Source: Hominisplanchenecus faecis
GTDB taxonomy: Bacteria; Bacillota; Clostridia; Lachnospirales; Lachnospiraceae
Assembly (NCBI RefSeq): GCF_020687205.1
Contig: NZ_JAJEQE010000019.1
Location: 1 to 49,029, forward strand
Length of the DNA stretch: 49,029 bases
Direction: 5' to 3'
The position numbers and the translations under genes are program-made. Below the pieces are notes generated by a model that was not told where the DNA came from, searched no databases, and saw nothing but the letters and a program-made list of their open reading frames with translations. Below, in pieces: positions 8,001 to 16,315 of the stretch. Position 1 is the stretch's first letter. Each line of letters starts with the position of its first letter.

Positions 8001-9714
8001 CATTATGACTTCTTATAACTTCTTAAACGGAATCGAAACATCTGAAAATAAAGATCTCCTGACAAACATCACCCGCGGTGAATGGGGATATGAAGGAATC
8101 TTTATGACAGACTGGGGCAACAACTCCAATCATGCAAGAGAAGTCCTGGCAGGAAACGATGTCAAAATGCCAAGCGGTTCTCCGGCAACTTTAAAAGCGG
8201 CCCTGAAGAAAGGCATCCTGAAACGTTCTGATCTGGAAGCCTGTGCAGAACGTCTTGTGAAGATGATCATGAAAGTGAACATCTTTAAAGAAAAGATCCT
8301 CAATCCGGTGACAGTAGACATCGGTGATGACACATACTTTAAAGCAGCAGAAAATATTCTCTGGTCACAGACAGCAAGAGCAGAGAATACATCTGATGAA
8401 GACGGCGGAAAAAACCTCGGTTACTGTGATGCAGGAGCATGGACACAGTATCAGATCAACGTTGCCAAGAGCGGAACTTACAGCCTGTCTGCACGTTCTG
8501 CATCCAATGCAGGCGGCGGAGCATTTGATATTCTGGCAGACGGCACAAAGATTGCAAGTTTCAAGGCAGTCAAGACCGGCGGATGGCAGAAATGGACCAC
8601 ACTGGAAGCACAGCAGATCAAACTGGAAGCAGGAGTTCATACACTCCGTATCGAGTTCACAGAGAGCGGTTCCAACCTGAACTGGCTGCATTTTGTAAGA
8701 CAGTCTGAATACATTGAAAATCTGGAAAAACTGTACAAGGCATGGGCAAGTCAGGATCTTTCTGAATACACAGCAGAAAGTGCAGAAACCATGAGAACAG
8801 CCCTTGCAGCAGCAAAAGCAGTTCTGGATAAAGAAAATGCAACGGATTCTGAGATCCAGGCAGCCATCATTCAGATGACACAGGCGATCAATGCTATGGA
8901 ATACGGCACAAACAAGGTACATCTGGAAGCAATCATTGAAGTAGCAGAAAAGACTCTGGCAAATCCGGGAGATTATGCAGATGTTTCCGCACTGGAAGCA
9001 GCAGTAAAAGCCGGAAAAGAAATTCTGGCAAAAGCAGATGCAACTCAGGAAGAAGCAGATGCAGCAGCAAATGCGATCGCAGACAGCATGCAGGCACTGA
9101 TGGAAAGAGCAGATATCCGTTCCTTAAGAGAACTGACAGATGCAGCAAACGAGCTTCTGAAAAAGAACAGCGGCAAGTATACCGATGACACTGCAAAAGC
9201 ATTGCAGGATGCAGTTGCCCATGCAGAAGAAATCCTGGGTAAAGACGGAAAATCCGATGCAGAGATCAATGAAGCTTACAATCAGATCATGGATGCTATT
9301 GTCGGACTTAAGATGAAAGGCAACAAGGCAGCTCTGGAAGCAATGATCAAAAAAGCAGAAAGCATTCTGGCGGAAAACAGCAGATATGTAGCGGCTACGA
9401 TCGAAGGCCTGGATGAAGAGCTTGCAGCAGCAAAAGCAGTTTATGACAACGGTCAGGCACTGCAGAGTGAAGTCAATGAAGCTGTTAAGAGTCTCACTTT
9501 CAAGATTGCAGAAGCAAGACTTCTGGGTGATGTAGACGGTGACGGTCAGATCACAACAAACGACACCGTGGAAATCCTGCGTGCGGCAGCTGAGATTGCC
9601 ACACTTTCTGCAGAAGATGCAGCAAGTGCAGATGTAAACGGTGATGGTGTGGCAGATACCGCTGATGCAGTGCTGGTTCTTCAGTACGCATCCGAAGCAG
9701 TCAGTGGATTCTGA
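5026..9714 (+). CDS. GH3-1: secreted permuted GH3 with three CBM6-like modules, FIVAR repeats and dockerin
   Basis: 1562 residues. Order: signal peptide (1-32); GH3 alpha/beta domain (about 38-300) with likely acid/base Glu160 in SSEGSDR; FnIII-like domain (about 330-410); two CBM6-like modules (about 470-607 and 624-763) sharing QTGDGSG.SEWYNFE; GH3 TIM barrel (about 800-1090) with nucleophile Asp1029 in FMTDW and the signature CGRNFEYYSEDP; a third CBM6-like module (about 1100-1226); four FIVAR-like helical repeats (about 1229-1498); dockerin (1499-1562) with loops DVDGDGQITTND and DVNGDGVADTAD. In most GH3 enzymes the barrel comes first. The reversed order is known from Butyrivibrio and Ruminococcus beta-glucosidases. 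It probably removes glucose or another sugar from beta-glycosides outside the cell, on a carbohydrate surface bound by the CBMs. Substrate unknown. No sortase signal or S-layer anchor is present. Confidence 0.92.
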   Translation: MKMRFRKIMAAILSTAMVAAAIPAAGILNVQAKSPQEHIDLSRQVAGEGMVLMENDGALPLAQGEKVAMFGRAMIDYVRGGGGSGATNVDYTHNILQGMQIKEEEGKVTLYQPLVDFYTKQVSEKGIKNDANITVTDDMLNAAAENADTAIVTIGRYSSEGSDRSASKGDYYLSDAETELLTRVAAKFKKTVVVLNVGAVLDTEWIKDIPGIDSVLMAWQAGMEGGLATADVLVGDVNPSGKFVDTFAKDYKDYPSSDTFYESNSYVNYEEDVFVGYRFFETFDPGYTKVNYDFGYGLSYTTFKTDNVNVKVDGENMVTTATVTNTGKVAGKQVVQVYFSAPQGELGKPGKELAAFAKTKLLQPGESQELTMTYAISDMSSYDDTGKVQKSAYIMEAGDYKIYVGNSIKDAGEHGVRYTYKVEDTEVTEQLSQQCAPVQLKKRLLANNTYEDLKTNSDEMNPHYTVPAEGTTKVEAENFLNSSGNLSVETFYDDNLQMKKCLAFLNEAGRYMEYELTAEEAGKYEVIMCMANGYAEIQNCFTVAVNGQQQPGISFNAQQTGDGSGASEWYNFEECEPFYINLDKGVNLVRFMANKNNPNYDYILFRRVGDQEELYNKVIKAEGTNKIEAEKYDAAGTTGNNAVRTENFTKDDYTGTCLAYMNYVGNYVSYYLNVEEAGDYNVILNVANGRAAFDFDPGMEVDGTKFPATINAKQTGDGSGKSEWYNFENLEPVTVTLPKGHSILTLRASEKDKYPNIDYILVEKKQTATQSLKSAAAKKARTAEDTPASEPADSGKIMLVDVYNNPELMDNFLAQLSDDQLCTLMGGQTNTGVANTGGMGNLMEYGIPNAMTADGPQGIRIGTTCTAWPISTLLASTWDVDLVKQVGKAAAVEAHDNGIDIWLAPGMNIHRDPLCGRNFEYYSEDPLITGKMAAAITEGCQSEGVSITLKHFTTNNKETNRNSSDSRVSERALREIYLKGFEIAVKEAQPWSIMTSYNFLNGIETSENKDLLTNITRGEWGYEGIFMTDWGNNSNHAREVLAGNDVKMPSGSPATLKAALKKGILKRSDLEACAERLVKMIMKVNIFKEKILNPVTVDIGDDTYFKAAENILWSQTARAENTSDEDGGKNLGYCDAGAWTQYQINVAKSGTYSLSARSASNAGGGAFDILADGTKIASFKAVKTGGWQKWTTLEAQQIKLEAGVHTLRIEFTESGSNLNWLHFVRQSEYIENLEKLYKAWASQDLSEYTAESAETMRTALAAAKAVLDKENATDSEIQAAIIQMTQAINAMEYGTNKVHLEAIIEVAEKTLANPGDYADVSALEAAVKAGKEILAKADATQEEADAAANAIADSMQALMERADIRSLRELTDAANELLKKNSGKYTDDTAKALQDAVAHAEEILGKDGKSDAEINEAYNQIMDAIVGLKMKGNKAALEAMIKKAESILAENSRYVAATIEGLDEELAAAKAVYDNGQALQSEVNEAVKSLTFKIAEARLLGDVDGDGQITTNDTVEILRAAAEIATLSAEDAASADVNGDGVADTADAVLVLQYASEAVSGF

Positions 9715-9797
9715 TTTTTTTGAAGCAATGAGCGATTCTGAAAAAATTTTTCAGTCAGGAATCTGTGGCAGAACACAGAATATTTACAGCAAATAAA

Positions 9798-9833
9798 AAA
9801 GCAGCGGGAGTCTGATAAACTCCCGCTGCTTTT
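9798..9833 (+). terminator. Terminator after GH3-1
   Basis: GCAGCGGGAGT pairs with ACTCCCGCTGC across a 7-base loop, with A-rich 5' and T-rich 3' flanks. It ends the GH3-1 transcript about 85 bp past the stop, just before the CotH promoter. Confidence 0.9.
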
Positions 9834-9835
9834 GT

Positions 9836-9864
9836 TTGACTGCCAAAAAATCAGAGCGTATAAT
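9836..9864 (+). promoter_or_regulatory. Sigma-A promoter of the CotH gene
   Basis: TTGACT (9836-9841), exactly 17 bp, then TATAAT (9859-9864). The CotH gene therefore has its own near-consensus promoter and is not driven by the GH3 block. An AAAGGAGAAG site precedes the start at 9916. Confidence 0.8.
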
Positions 9865-9915
9865 GAAAAAGTAACCAGGTCGATGAATACAATATTCTAA
9901 AGGAGAAGAACAATT

Positions 9916-12735
9916 ATGAAAAGTGCAGCAAAAACCCCGGGCAAGTTGCTTGCAGGTTTGTGTCTGATACTGTTTTTCTGTCTGATGCCGGTCCGGTCTT
10001 ATGCAGCAGAGCAGCAGCTTTCTGAGATCACAAAACTGTATGTAACGGGAATTTATGGCAGCGAAACACTGCCGCAGCAGAAAGTCAACTGGCAGTATGC
10101 AGATAAGGGGTATTATCTGTGTATGCCTTCCGGAGCAGATTTAAGCAATGTACAGCTTCATTTCACAGAAAACAGTGACGGAAATGAAAATGCCGACAGT
10201 TATGTTATGATCGGCGGACAAAAAATAAACTGCGGAGATTCTACAGATCTCTCAGGAACAAGCAAATTGCAGATTTCACTCGCCGGAGGCAAAAGTGTTA
10301 GCGTAAATATTGTAAAATCGGCAGAGATTCCGGCAATGTTTATCCAGACAGCATCCGGTACGCTCGATAAGGTTCATGCAAGCAAAGACAATAAAGAAAA
10401 AGGTACAATGGCACTTGTCAAAGCAGACCGCAGCGTAGATTTTGACGGAAACTTAAAGCAGATCAAAGGCCGTGGAAATTCCACCTGGGGATTTGCGAAA
10501 AAACCATATAATATCAAACTGGAAAATTCGTCAGATCTGCTTGGAATGGGCAAGGGAAAAGGCTGGTGCCTGCTTGCTAATTATGCGGATCGTTCTCTTC
10601 TTCGAAATCGGATCGTGTACAATCTGGCAGAAGAGACCGGGATTCCATTCACCATGGACAGCCGAAACATCGATCTTTATATCAATGGCGATTACATGGG
10701 ATCTTATCTTATCACAGAAAAAATCGAAATCGGAAAAACGAGAGTCAACATTACGGATCTGGAAGATGCCACAAGTAAGGCAAATGATAATGCAGATCTG
10801 GAAACATATGAGCAGAAAGGAACAAATGATTATAAAGCAGGCACACAGAAATGGGTAGATATTCCAAACGATCCGGAAGATATCACGGGCGGATATCTGC
10901 TTGAACTTGAGCTTGGAGAGCGTTACAAAGATGAAACAAGTGGTTTTGTGACAACAGGCGGGCAGGCAGTCACTATGAAATGCCCGGAATGTGTATCGGA
11001 AAATCAGATCAAATACATCAGTGAATTTTATCAGAATATGGAAAATGCTCTTTATTCCAAAGATGGCTATACAACGGACAGCAAAGGGGAGCGTCATGCT
11101 CTTTCTGATTATATTGATATCGAATCACTGGCACGTATGTACCTGCTCCAGGAATTTTCCATGAACCTGGATTCCGGTATCACAAGCTTTTATCTCTATA
11201 AAGACTCTGATCTGACCGGTGATGGAAAGCTTCATGCCGCACCGGTATGGGATTTTGATGTGGCACTTGGAAATTACACCTCCCGAAATGGCACAGACTT
11301 TACTGACCCGACACAGTGGTGGGCAAAAATTTCCAGAATGTACGACAACAGCAGTAAATATAATGTCATGGCACAGGCTGTGCAGCACGAAGAGGTGTGG
11401 AATAAAGTAAAAGAATTATGGCAGAGTGAATTCATGCCGGCGATCAAGTACATACTGGGAGAGTCCACCGCCTACACAGCAACAAAGATAAAAACACTGG
11501 ATGCATACAAAGCAGAAGTAAGTGCATCCGCAGCGATGAACTTTATCCAGTGGCGTGACCTGATGGAGAATCCATGGAATCACAGCAGTGAAAGCTTTGT
11601 AAATACCGGTCTTACTTATGATGATAATATTGAATATCTGAGAAATTTTATGACGAAAAGATGCGATTTCCTGAACCGTAACCTGGGCGGGGAAAGTACA
11701 GGAACAGATCCGGATACATCGCAGAAAGTAACCGTCATAGAAGATGATACCAGATTTTATGCTGCAAAAAATATTTTAAATTCCTCCGGAGATGTCAGGG
11801 CAGAAGATACATCAGATGAAGGCGGAGGAGAGAACCTTGGCTATTGCAATCAGGGCAGTTTAACAGAATATAAAATCAATGTAACGACAGCCGGTACTTA
11901 TAACGTTACGGCACGTGTTGCTTCGAATGACGGAACAGGAGCATTCAGCATTTATGTCGATAATCAGAAAATTGCAACATACCGTGCAGTCAATACAGGC
12001 GGATGGCAGGTTTGGACAACTACAGATGCCCAGGAGATCACACTGGAAGCCGGAGAACATTCATTTGCCATCTACTTTGAAGAAAGCGGCATGAATCTGA
12101 ACTGGCTGCAGTTCACACGGGAAACGGGTACCGATCCGAAACCAGATCCGAAACCAGACCCGAAACCAGATCCAAATCCGATTCCAACGCCGACTCCAGA
12201 TCCGACCCCGACTCCAACACCAAGTCCGAAACCGGATTCAAGCAAAGATCAAAATACGGTAACGCTGACAAAGGGCAGTATCTGTCAGGACGCAAAAGGT
12301 ATCCTGAAATATCGAATCACAAAAATGGCAGCCAAAAACGGCACCGCAGAAGTGATCGGAATTCAGAAAAAATCAGGAAAAGTAACAGTTCCTTCAACAA
12401 TTACGGTTCAGGGCATTACTTTTAAAGTAACAGCGATCGCAGAGAAAGCTTTTCGAAATGACAAAAATCTGAAAAGTGTTGTCATCGGATCCAATGTGAA
12501 AAAAATCGGAAAACAGGCATTTGAAAAATGTAAAAAACTTTCTTCTGTCACATTCAAAGGAAAGAAAGCACCGACTATTGGCAAGGCAGCATTTAAAGGA
12601 ATCAAGAAAAAAACAAGTGTCCAGGTAACAGGCAGTATGAAAAAAAGTCAGGTGAAAAGATTGCAGAAACGCATGAAAACAGCAGCCCCTTCTGTAAAGA
12701 TCACCTACAAGAAAAAAATAACCGTTCGTTTTTAG
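9916..12735 (+). CDS. Secreted CotH-kinase protein with CBM6-like module and LRR_5-like C-terminus
   Basis: 939 residues. A signal peptide (1-31, ending SYAA) is followed by a beta-rich segment and a CotH domain (about 138-590). The CotH domain shows KGRGNSTW, KKPYNIKLE, LITEKIEI and the metal-site-like DFD motif in APVWDFDVALGN (Asp446, Asp448). CotH proteins are atypical kinases known from spore coats, and CotH domains also occur in secreted ruminococcal fibre-degradation proteins. Next come a CBM6-like module (about 612-737), a Pro/Thr/Asp linker (about 738-776) and a C-terminal region with BspA-like LRR_5 repeats (IAEKAFRND, IGKQAFEKC, IGKAAFKG). The CBM6-like module is closely similar to the third one of GH3-1. 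It has no dockerin. Inference: it phosphorylates or otherwise serves secreted glycan-degrading proteins on the same substrate. Confidence 0.9.
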   Translation: MKSAAKTPGKLLAGLCLILFFCLMPVRSYAAEQQLSEITKLYVTGIYGSETLPQQKVNWQYADKGYYLCMPSGADLSNVQLHFTENSDGNENADSYVMIGGQKINCGDSTDLSGTSKLQISLAGGKSVSVNIVKSAEIPAMFIQTASGTLDKVHASKDNKEKGTMALVKADRSVDFDGNLKQIKGRGNSTWGFAKKPYNIKLENSSDLLGMGKGKGWCLLANYADRSLLRNRIVYNLAEETGIPFTMDSRNIDLYINGDYMGSYLITEKIEIGKTRVNITDLEDATSKANDNADLETYEQKGTNDYKAGTQKWVDIPNDPEDITGGYLLELELGERYKDETSGFVTTGGQAVTMKCPECVSENQIKYISEFYQNMENALYSKDGYTTDSKGERHALSDYIDIESLARMYLLQEFSMNLDSGITSFYLYKDSDLTGDGKLHAAPVWDFDVALGNYTSRNGTDFTDPTQWWAKISRMYDNSSKYNVMAQAVQHEEVWNKVKELWQSEFMPAIKYILGESTAYTATKIKTLDAYKAEVSASAAMNFIQWRDLMENPWNHSSESFVNTGLTYDDNIEYLRNFMTKRCDFLNRNLGGESTGTDPDTSQKVTVIEDDTRFYAAKNILNSSGDVRAEDTSDEGGGENLGYCNQGSLTEYKINVTTAGTYNVTARVASNDGTGAFSIYVDNQKIATYRAVNTGGWQVWTTTDAQEITLEAGEHSFAIYFEESGMNLNWLQFTRETGTDPKPDPKPDPKPDPNPIPTPTPDPTPTPTPSPKPDSSKDQNTVTLTKGSICQDAKGILKYRITKMAAKNGTAEVIGIQKKSGKVTVPSTITVQGITFKVTAIAEKAFRNDKNLKSVVIGSNVKKIGKQAFEKCKKLSSVTFKGKKAPTIGKAAFKGIKKKTSVQVTGSMKKSQVKRLQKRMKTAAPSVKITYKKKITVRF

Positions 12736-12768
12736 CAGAACACAGTAAAAAGCATGCCATAGCATACA

Positions 12769-12806
12769 GAAAAACAGTTTCTGAATGTTATGGCTGTTTT
12801 TCTTTT
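12769..12806 (+). terminator. Probable terminator after the CotH gene
   Basis: GAAAAACAG pairs with CTGTTTTTC across a 16-base loop, followed by TTTTG. The stem is AT-rich and the loop long, so it is weaker than the other terminators here. Confidence 0.5.
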
Positions 12807-12869
12807 GTGAAAAGTATGATAGTATAGTGATGGAACAGGCAGATTTCAGGAGAAAAAGACAATGAAATT

Positions 12870-13112
12870 ATGGACAATCCAGCTCTGACATCTGTTAATC
12901 CATTGTTGATCGATCTCAACGATTTTCAGTTCCTTATGCCGCCGATTCAGTATTTTCCGCCGTATACAGAAAAATCGGTAGACCGCATATGTACGGATCT
13001 GGAAAAAGGACAGATCCGCCAGTCTGAATTTCCAAGCTATGTAATTCAGGCACATATTCCATATATTGCACCGGGAGATCTGGTAAACGTGTATCCGTTG
13101 TTTGAACTGTAG
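12870..13112 (+). CDS. Small hypothetical protein, possibly a frameshifted remnant
   Basis: The frame encodes 80 residues of ordinary protein-like composition (NPLLIDLNDFQFLMPPIQYF... ending VNVYPLFEL). I do not recognise the family and see no signal peptide or membrane segment. The start is odd. The good ribosome site (AGGAG at 12848-12852) is 9 bases before a different ATG (12862), which opens MKLWTIQL and then stops after 8 codons. The 80-residue frame starts inside that mini-ORF, 17 bases from the AGGAG. MKLWTIQ resembles the N-terminus of DUF3841-type proteins, so a frameshift near 12880 joining the two frames is possible, or this may be a start-overlapped small gene. It lies directly upstream of the Gfo/Idh/MocA gene on the same strand. 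Confidence 0.4.
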   Translation: MDNPALTSVNPLLIDLNDFQFLMPPIQYFPPYTEKSVDRICTDLEKGQIRQSEFPSYVIQAHIPYIAPGDLVNVYPLFEL

Positions 13113-13128
13113 AATAAAGGAGGTATCT

Positions 13129-14106
13129 ATGAAGAACATAAACTGGGCTGTACTTGGTACAGGTGTTATTGCAAATGAAATGGCAGTTGCTCTGAAAAAG
13201 AATGGAAAGAACATTTATGCAGTCGGCAATCGAACCCATGAAAAAGCAGTTATTTTTGCTGAAAAATATGGCATCGGCAAAGTCTATGCGGATTACAATG
13301 AAATGTTCACCGACCCGGATGTTGATGTGATTTATATTACAACACCGCACAATACGCATCTTAATTTTATGAAAAAGGCTATTGAAAACGGCAAACATAT
13401 TCTGGTGGAAAAATCAATCACGCTCAACAGCGACGAACTGAATGAAGCATTGGCACTTGCAGAAGAAAAAGGTGTTATCGTCGGGGAGGCAATGACGATT
13501 TTCCATATGCCGATCTATAAAAAGCTCAGAAAAATTCTGGAGAGTGGGGCACTTGGAAAAGTGAATCTGATCACGATGAATTTCGGCAGTTTTAAAGAGT
13601 ACAATATGGGCAACCGCTTTTTTAACCGCAATCTTGCCGGCGGTGCAATGCTTGATATTGGTGTTTATGCACTTTCTTTTATCCGCTGGTTTATGGATTC
13701 GAAACCGGATCAGTTATTGTCGCAGGTGAAACAGGCACCGACCAAAGTGGATGAGCAGGCGGGATTATTATTGACGAATGCGGAAGGTCAGATGGCAGCC
13801 GTTATGCTTTCTCTTCATTCGAAACAGCCGAAACGTGGCATGGTTTCCTGCGAGAAAGGCTACATAGAGGTGATGGAATATCCAAGAGCCTGGGAGGCAA
13901 AAATCACTTATACCGACAGCGGAAAAACAGAGCTGATCAAAGCCGGTGAAAATGCAGACGCACTTGCATACGAGCTGGCAGATATGGAAAAAGCAATAAA
14001 CGGTGATCCATCCTGTATGCATCTGGATTATACAAAAGATGTTATGGATATGATGACAGAGTTTCGAAAATCCTGGGGATTTACCTATCCGGAGGAAGAA
14101 AAATAA
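13129..14106 (+). CDS. Gfo/Idh/MocA-family NAD(P)-dependent oxidoreductase
   Basis: This 325-residue cytosolic dehydrogenase has an N-terminal Rossmann fold opening with VLGTGVIANEMA (GxGxxA dinucleotide motif), the family motif EKS in LVEKSITLN (usually EKP), and a C-terminal beta-sheet substrate domain containing GGAMLDIGVYAL with the expected Asp-His-like catalytic region. The start at 13129 follows AAAGGAGG directly. An in-frame upstream start would add nine poorly supported residues. Such enzymes oxidise or reduce sugars, inositols, trans-dihydrodiols or amino sugars. Its position between secreted glycosidases and metabolic genes fits intracellular sugar processing, but the substrate cannot be told. 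Confidence 0.88.
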   Translation: MKNINWAVLGTGVIANEMAVALKKNGKNIYAVGNRTHEKAVIFAEKYGIGKVYADYNEMFTDPDVDVIYITTPHNTHLNFMKKAIENGKHILVEKSITLNSDELNEALALAEEKGVIVGEAMTIFHMPIYKKLRKILESGALGKVNLITMNFGSFKEYNMGNRFFNRNLAGGAMLDIGVYALSFIRWFMDSKPDQLLSQVKQAPTKVDEQAGLLLTNAEGQMAAVMLSLHSKQPKRGMVSCEKGYIEVMEYPRAWEAKITYTDSGKTELIKAGENADALAYELADMEKAINGDPSCMHLDYTKDVMDMMTEFRKSWGFTYPEEEK

Positions 14107-14295
14107 TTTTCGACTGTGATAACAGAAAAACAGAAATTCCCAAAAGGCTGTACCGTTGTATGAAACAGAGAGTGAATATTTCAGAAGGAAAGAATCCAGA
14201 AACGACAGTTAAGAAAAGTGGATTCTGCTGAGAATTTTTGCTGCATGGGAATATAGCAACGATTACAGGATAAATTTGCGAAAGGATGTACAACT

Positions 14296-14772
14296 ATGAA
14301 TTATACAGAAAGAGCAAAACAGCTCGGTTTTTCAGCTGCAGCTGTTATGGACACGAAAAATCTGGTTTTCAAACCGGAGTACCGCGTTTTCTGCGAGGAG
14401 AATCGATGCGGAAATTATGATCGGAATCCTGCTTGTCCACCGGAAAGCGGAAGCGTGGAAGAAATGAAAGAAAAAGCATTATCCTACAACAAAACACTTG
14501 TCTTACAGACAACGCAAAGCAATGATATGGATTATAAAAAAGCAAAACTTGTCCACAACAGGCTGACAGAATCTCTGGCAGAAGAGATGAAAAAAGACGG
14601 AAAAAGTGATCTTTTGATCATGACTGCCGGTCCGTACAGGCATCATTCCTGTATGTCAGCATATTGTGTGGATGCTCAGGAAATGGCAGATGCAGTAGGG
14701 ATGATCTGCTGGGGAAAAGATGGAAAAGTTCGCTATTTTTCGCAGGTTCTTTTTCATGATACCGGAAAGTAA
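14296..14772 (+). CDS. DUF2284 predicted metal-binding protein
   Basis: This 158-residue Cys-containing protein matches DUF2284: an N-terminal CEENRCGNYDRNPACPP cluster and a later HHSCMSAYCVDA segment that together could ligate a metal or Fe-S cluster. Members are widespread in anaerobes and have no settled function. It has its own gap of 189 bp upstream, in which I see no confident promoter, and a GAAAGGATG ribosome site before the ATG. No operon partner is evident. Confidence 0.82.
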   Translation: MNYTERAKQLGFSAAAVMDTKNLVFKPEYRVFCEENRCGNYDRNPACPPESGSVEEMKEKALSYNKTLVLQTTQSNDMDYKKAKLVHNRLTESLAEEMKKDGKSDLLIMTAGPYRHHSCMSAYCVDAQEMADAVGMICWGKDGKVRYFSQVLFHDTGK

Positions 14773-14782
14773 TATCTGGCAG

Positions 14783-14826
14783 AAGGAAAACACATAATTT
14801 GTGATGTGGCGGTTGTTCTTTTCCTT
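14783..14826 (+). terminator. Possible two-stage hairpin after the DUF2284 gene
   Basis: AAGGAAAA (14783-14790) pairs with TTTTCCTT (14819-14826), and CACAT pairs with ATGTG inside. The T-rich arm could serve as a weak terminator. It is also the only structure in the gap before metY. I see no SAM riboswitch or T-box there. Confidence 0.35.
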
Positions 14827-14889
14827 TACATCGCTGCAAAAAGGGTATAACATATAATTATTATCAGAGAAGAAGGTGAAAGAAAAATT

Positions 14890-16170
14890 ATGGATTATTC
14901 AATCAATACAAAATGTGTGCAGGCAGGTTATACTCCAGGGAATGGAGAACCAAGACAGATCCCGATCATTCAGTCAACGACTTATAAATACAATACGAGT
15001 GAAGATATGGGAAAACTGTTTGATCTGGAAGCAGAAGGATATTTTTATTCCAGACTGCAGAATCCGACAAATGATTATGTAGCAGCAAAGATCACAGCAC
15101 TGGAGGGCGGAAAAGCCGGTATGCTGACTTCTTCCGGTCAGGCGGCCAATTTCTTTGCTCTGTTTAATATCTGCGAAGCAGGAAGTCATATCGTAGCTTC
15201 TTCATCCATTTATGGAGGAACCTACAATCTGATTTCTGTAACAATGAAAAAGATGGGAGTAGATGTGACGTTTGTTGATCCGGACTGCACGGAGGAAGAG
15301 TTAAACGCAGCATTTCAGGAGAACACAAAGGTGGTATTTGGCGAGTCCATTGCCAATCCGGCTCTGACGGTACTTGATATCGAGAAGTTTGCAAAAGCAG
15401 CCCATGCACACGGAGTTCCGCTGATCGTGGATAATACGTTCCCGACGCCGGTGAATCTGCGGCCGATTGAATGGGGAGCTGATATTGTGACACATTCTAC
15501 CACGAAATATATGGATGGACATGGAGCAGCCCTTGGCGGAGCGATCATAGATGGCGGCAATTTTGACTGGATGGCTCATGCGGATAAGTTTCCGGGACTC
15601 TGTACACCGGACGAGTCCTATCATGGAATCACTTATGCGGAGAAATTTGGAAAAGAAGGAGCATTTATCACAAAATGTACTTCTCAGTTGATGCGTGATC
15701 TTGGATGTGCCCAGTCACCGCAGAGTGCCTTTATTTTAAATCTTGGTCTGGAATCGTTGCATGTGCGTATGCCAAGACATGTGGAAAATGGACAGGCAGT
15801 TGCAGAATTTCTGGAAAAGCATGATAAAGTAGAATTTGTTAATTATCCGACACTTCCATCCAATAAATACTATGAAATTGCAAAAAAATATCTGCCAAAC
15901 GGCGGATGTGGTGTTGTTTCGTTTGAACTGAAAGGCGGAAGAGAAGCAGCAGAGAAATTTATGAAAAACCTGAAGCTGGCAGCAATCGAGACACACGTAG
16001 CAGATGCACGTACCTGTTGCCTGAATCCGGCAACATCCACACACCGTCAGATGACAGATGAGCAGCTGATCACAGCCGGTATTCCGGCGGGATTGATCCG
16101 TATTTCCTGCGGACTGGAAGATAAAAATGATCTGATCGCAGATATTGCACAGGCACTGGATGCAATTTAG
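14890..16170 (+). CDS. metY: O-acetylhomoserine sulfhydrylase (MetY), PLP enzyme
   Basis: This 426-residue Cys/Met-metabolism PLP enzyme probably converts O-acetyl-L-homoserine plus sulfide to homocysteine. The PLP lysine lies in THSTTKYMDGHG, preceded by the PLP-binding Asp in LIVDNTFPTP. The substrate-entry segment SRLQNPTND and the C-terminal RISCGLED are also typical. Length and the IQSTTYKY opening fit MetY rather than the shorter MetB/MetC group. The ATG follows GAAGGTGAAAG. It is monocistronic and convergent with the methyltransferase gene. No known methionine-responsive leader is recognisable in the 117 bp upstream. Confidence 0.9.
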   Translation: MDYSINTKCVQAGYTPGNGEPRQIPIIQSTTYKYNTSEDMGKLFDLEAEGYFYSRLQNPTNDYVAAKITALEGGKAGMLTSSGQAANFFALFNICEAGSHIVASSSIYGGTYNLISVTMKKMGVDVTFVDPDCTEEELNAAFQENTKVVFGESIANPALTVLDIEKFAKAAHAHGVPLIVDNTFPTPVNLRPIEWGADIVTHSTTKYMDGHGAALGGAIIDGGNFDWMAHADKFPGLCTPDESYHGITYAEKFGKEGAFITKCTSQLMRDLGCAQSPQSAFILNLGLESLHVRMPRHVENGQAVAEFLEKHDKVEFVNYPTLPSNKYYEIAKKYLPNGGCGVVSFELKGGREAAEKFMKNLKLAAIETHVADARTCCLNPATSTHRQMTDEQLITAGIPAGLIRISCGLEDKNDLIADIAQALDAI

Positions 16171-16226
16171 ATTAAGAATGAGCTATGTAAAATGTTGCAA
16201 TAATGCCAGAAATGCAATTATAATCT

Positions 16227-16300
16227 CCGGCAGAGCACAGAGGTACACAGAAGAATATATTACGCAATATATAGTGTGTACCTCGCAGCAAAAATGCCGG
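16227..16300. repeat. Two-tier inverted repeat between convergent genes
   Basis: The inner hairpin is GAGGTACACA (16240-16249) with TGTGTACCTC (16275-16284), enclosing AATATATT-ACGC-AATATAT. An outer pair, CCGGCA (16227-16232) and TGCCGG (16295-16300), brackets it. There is no T tract on either strand. It lies between the metY and methyltransferase stops, so it may be a bidirectional transcript end or a cruciform. Confidence 0.55.
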
Positions 16301-16315
16301 CAATATCCTTGAATA

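Noticed and set aside
14773-14889. A SAM riboswitch or T-box in front of metY
   Set aside because: The gap is only 117 bp and lacks the conserved SAM-I junction and T-box motifs. Only a weak hairpin is present.
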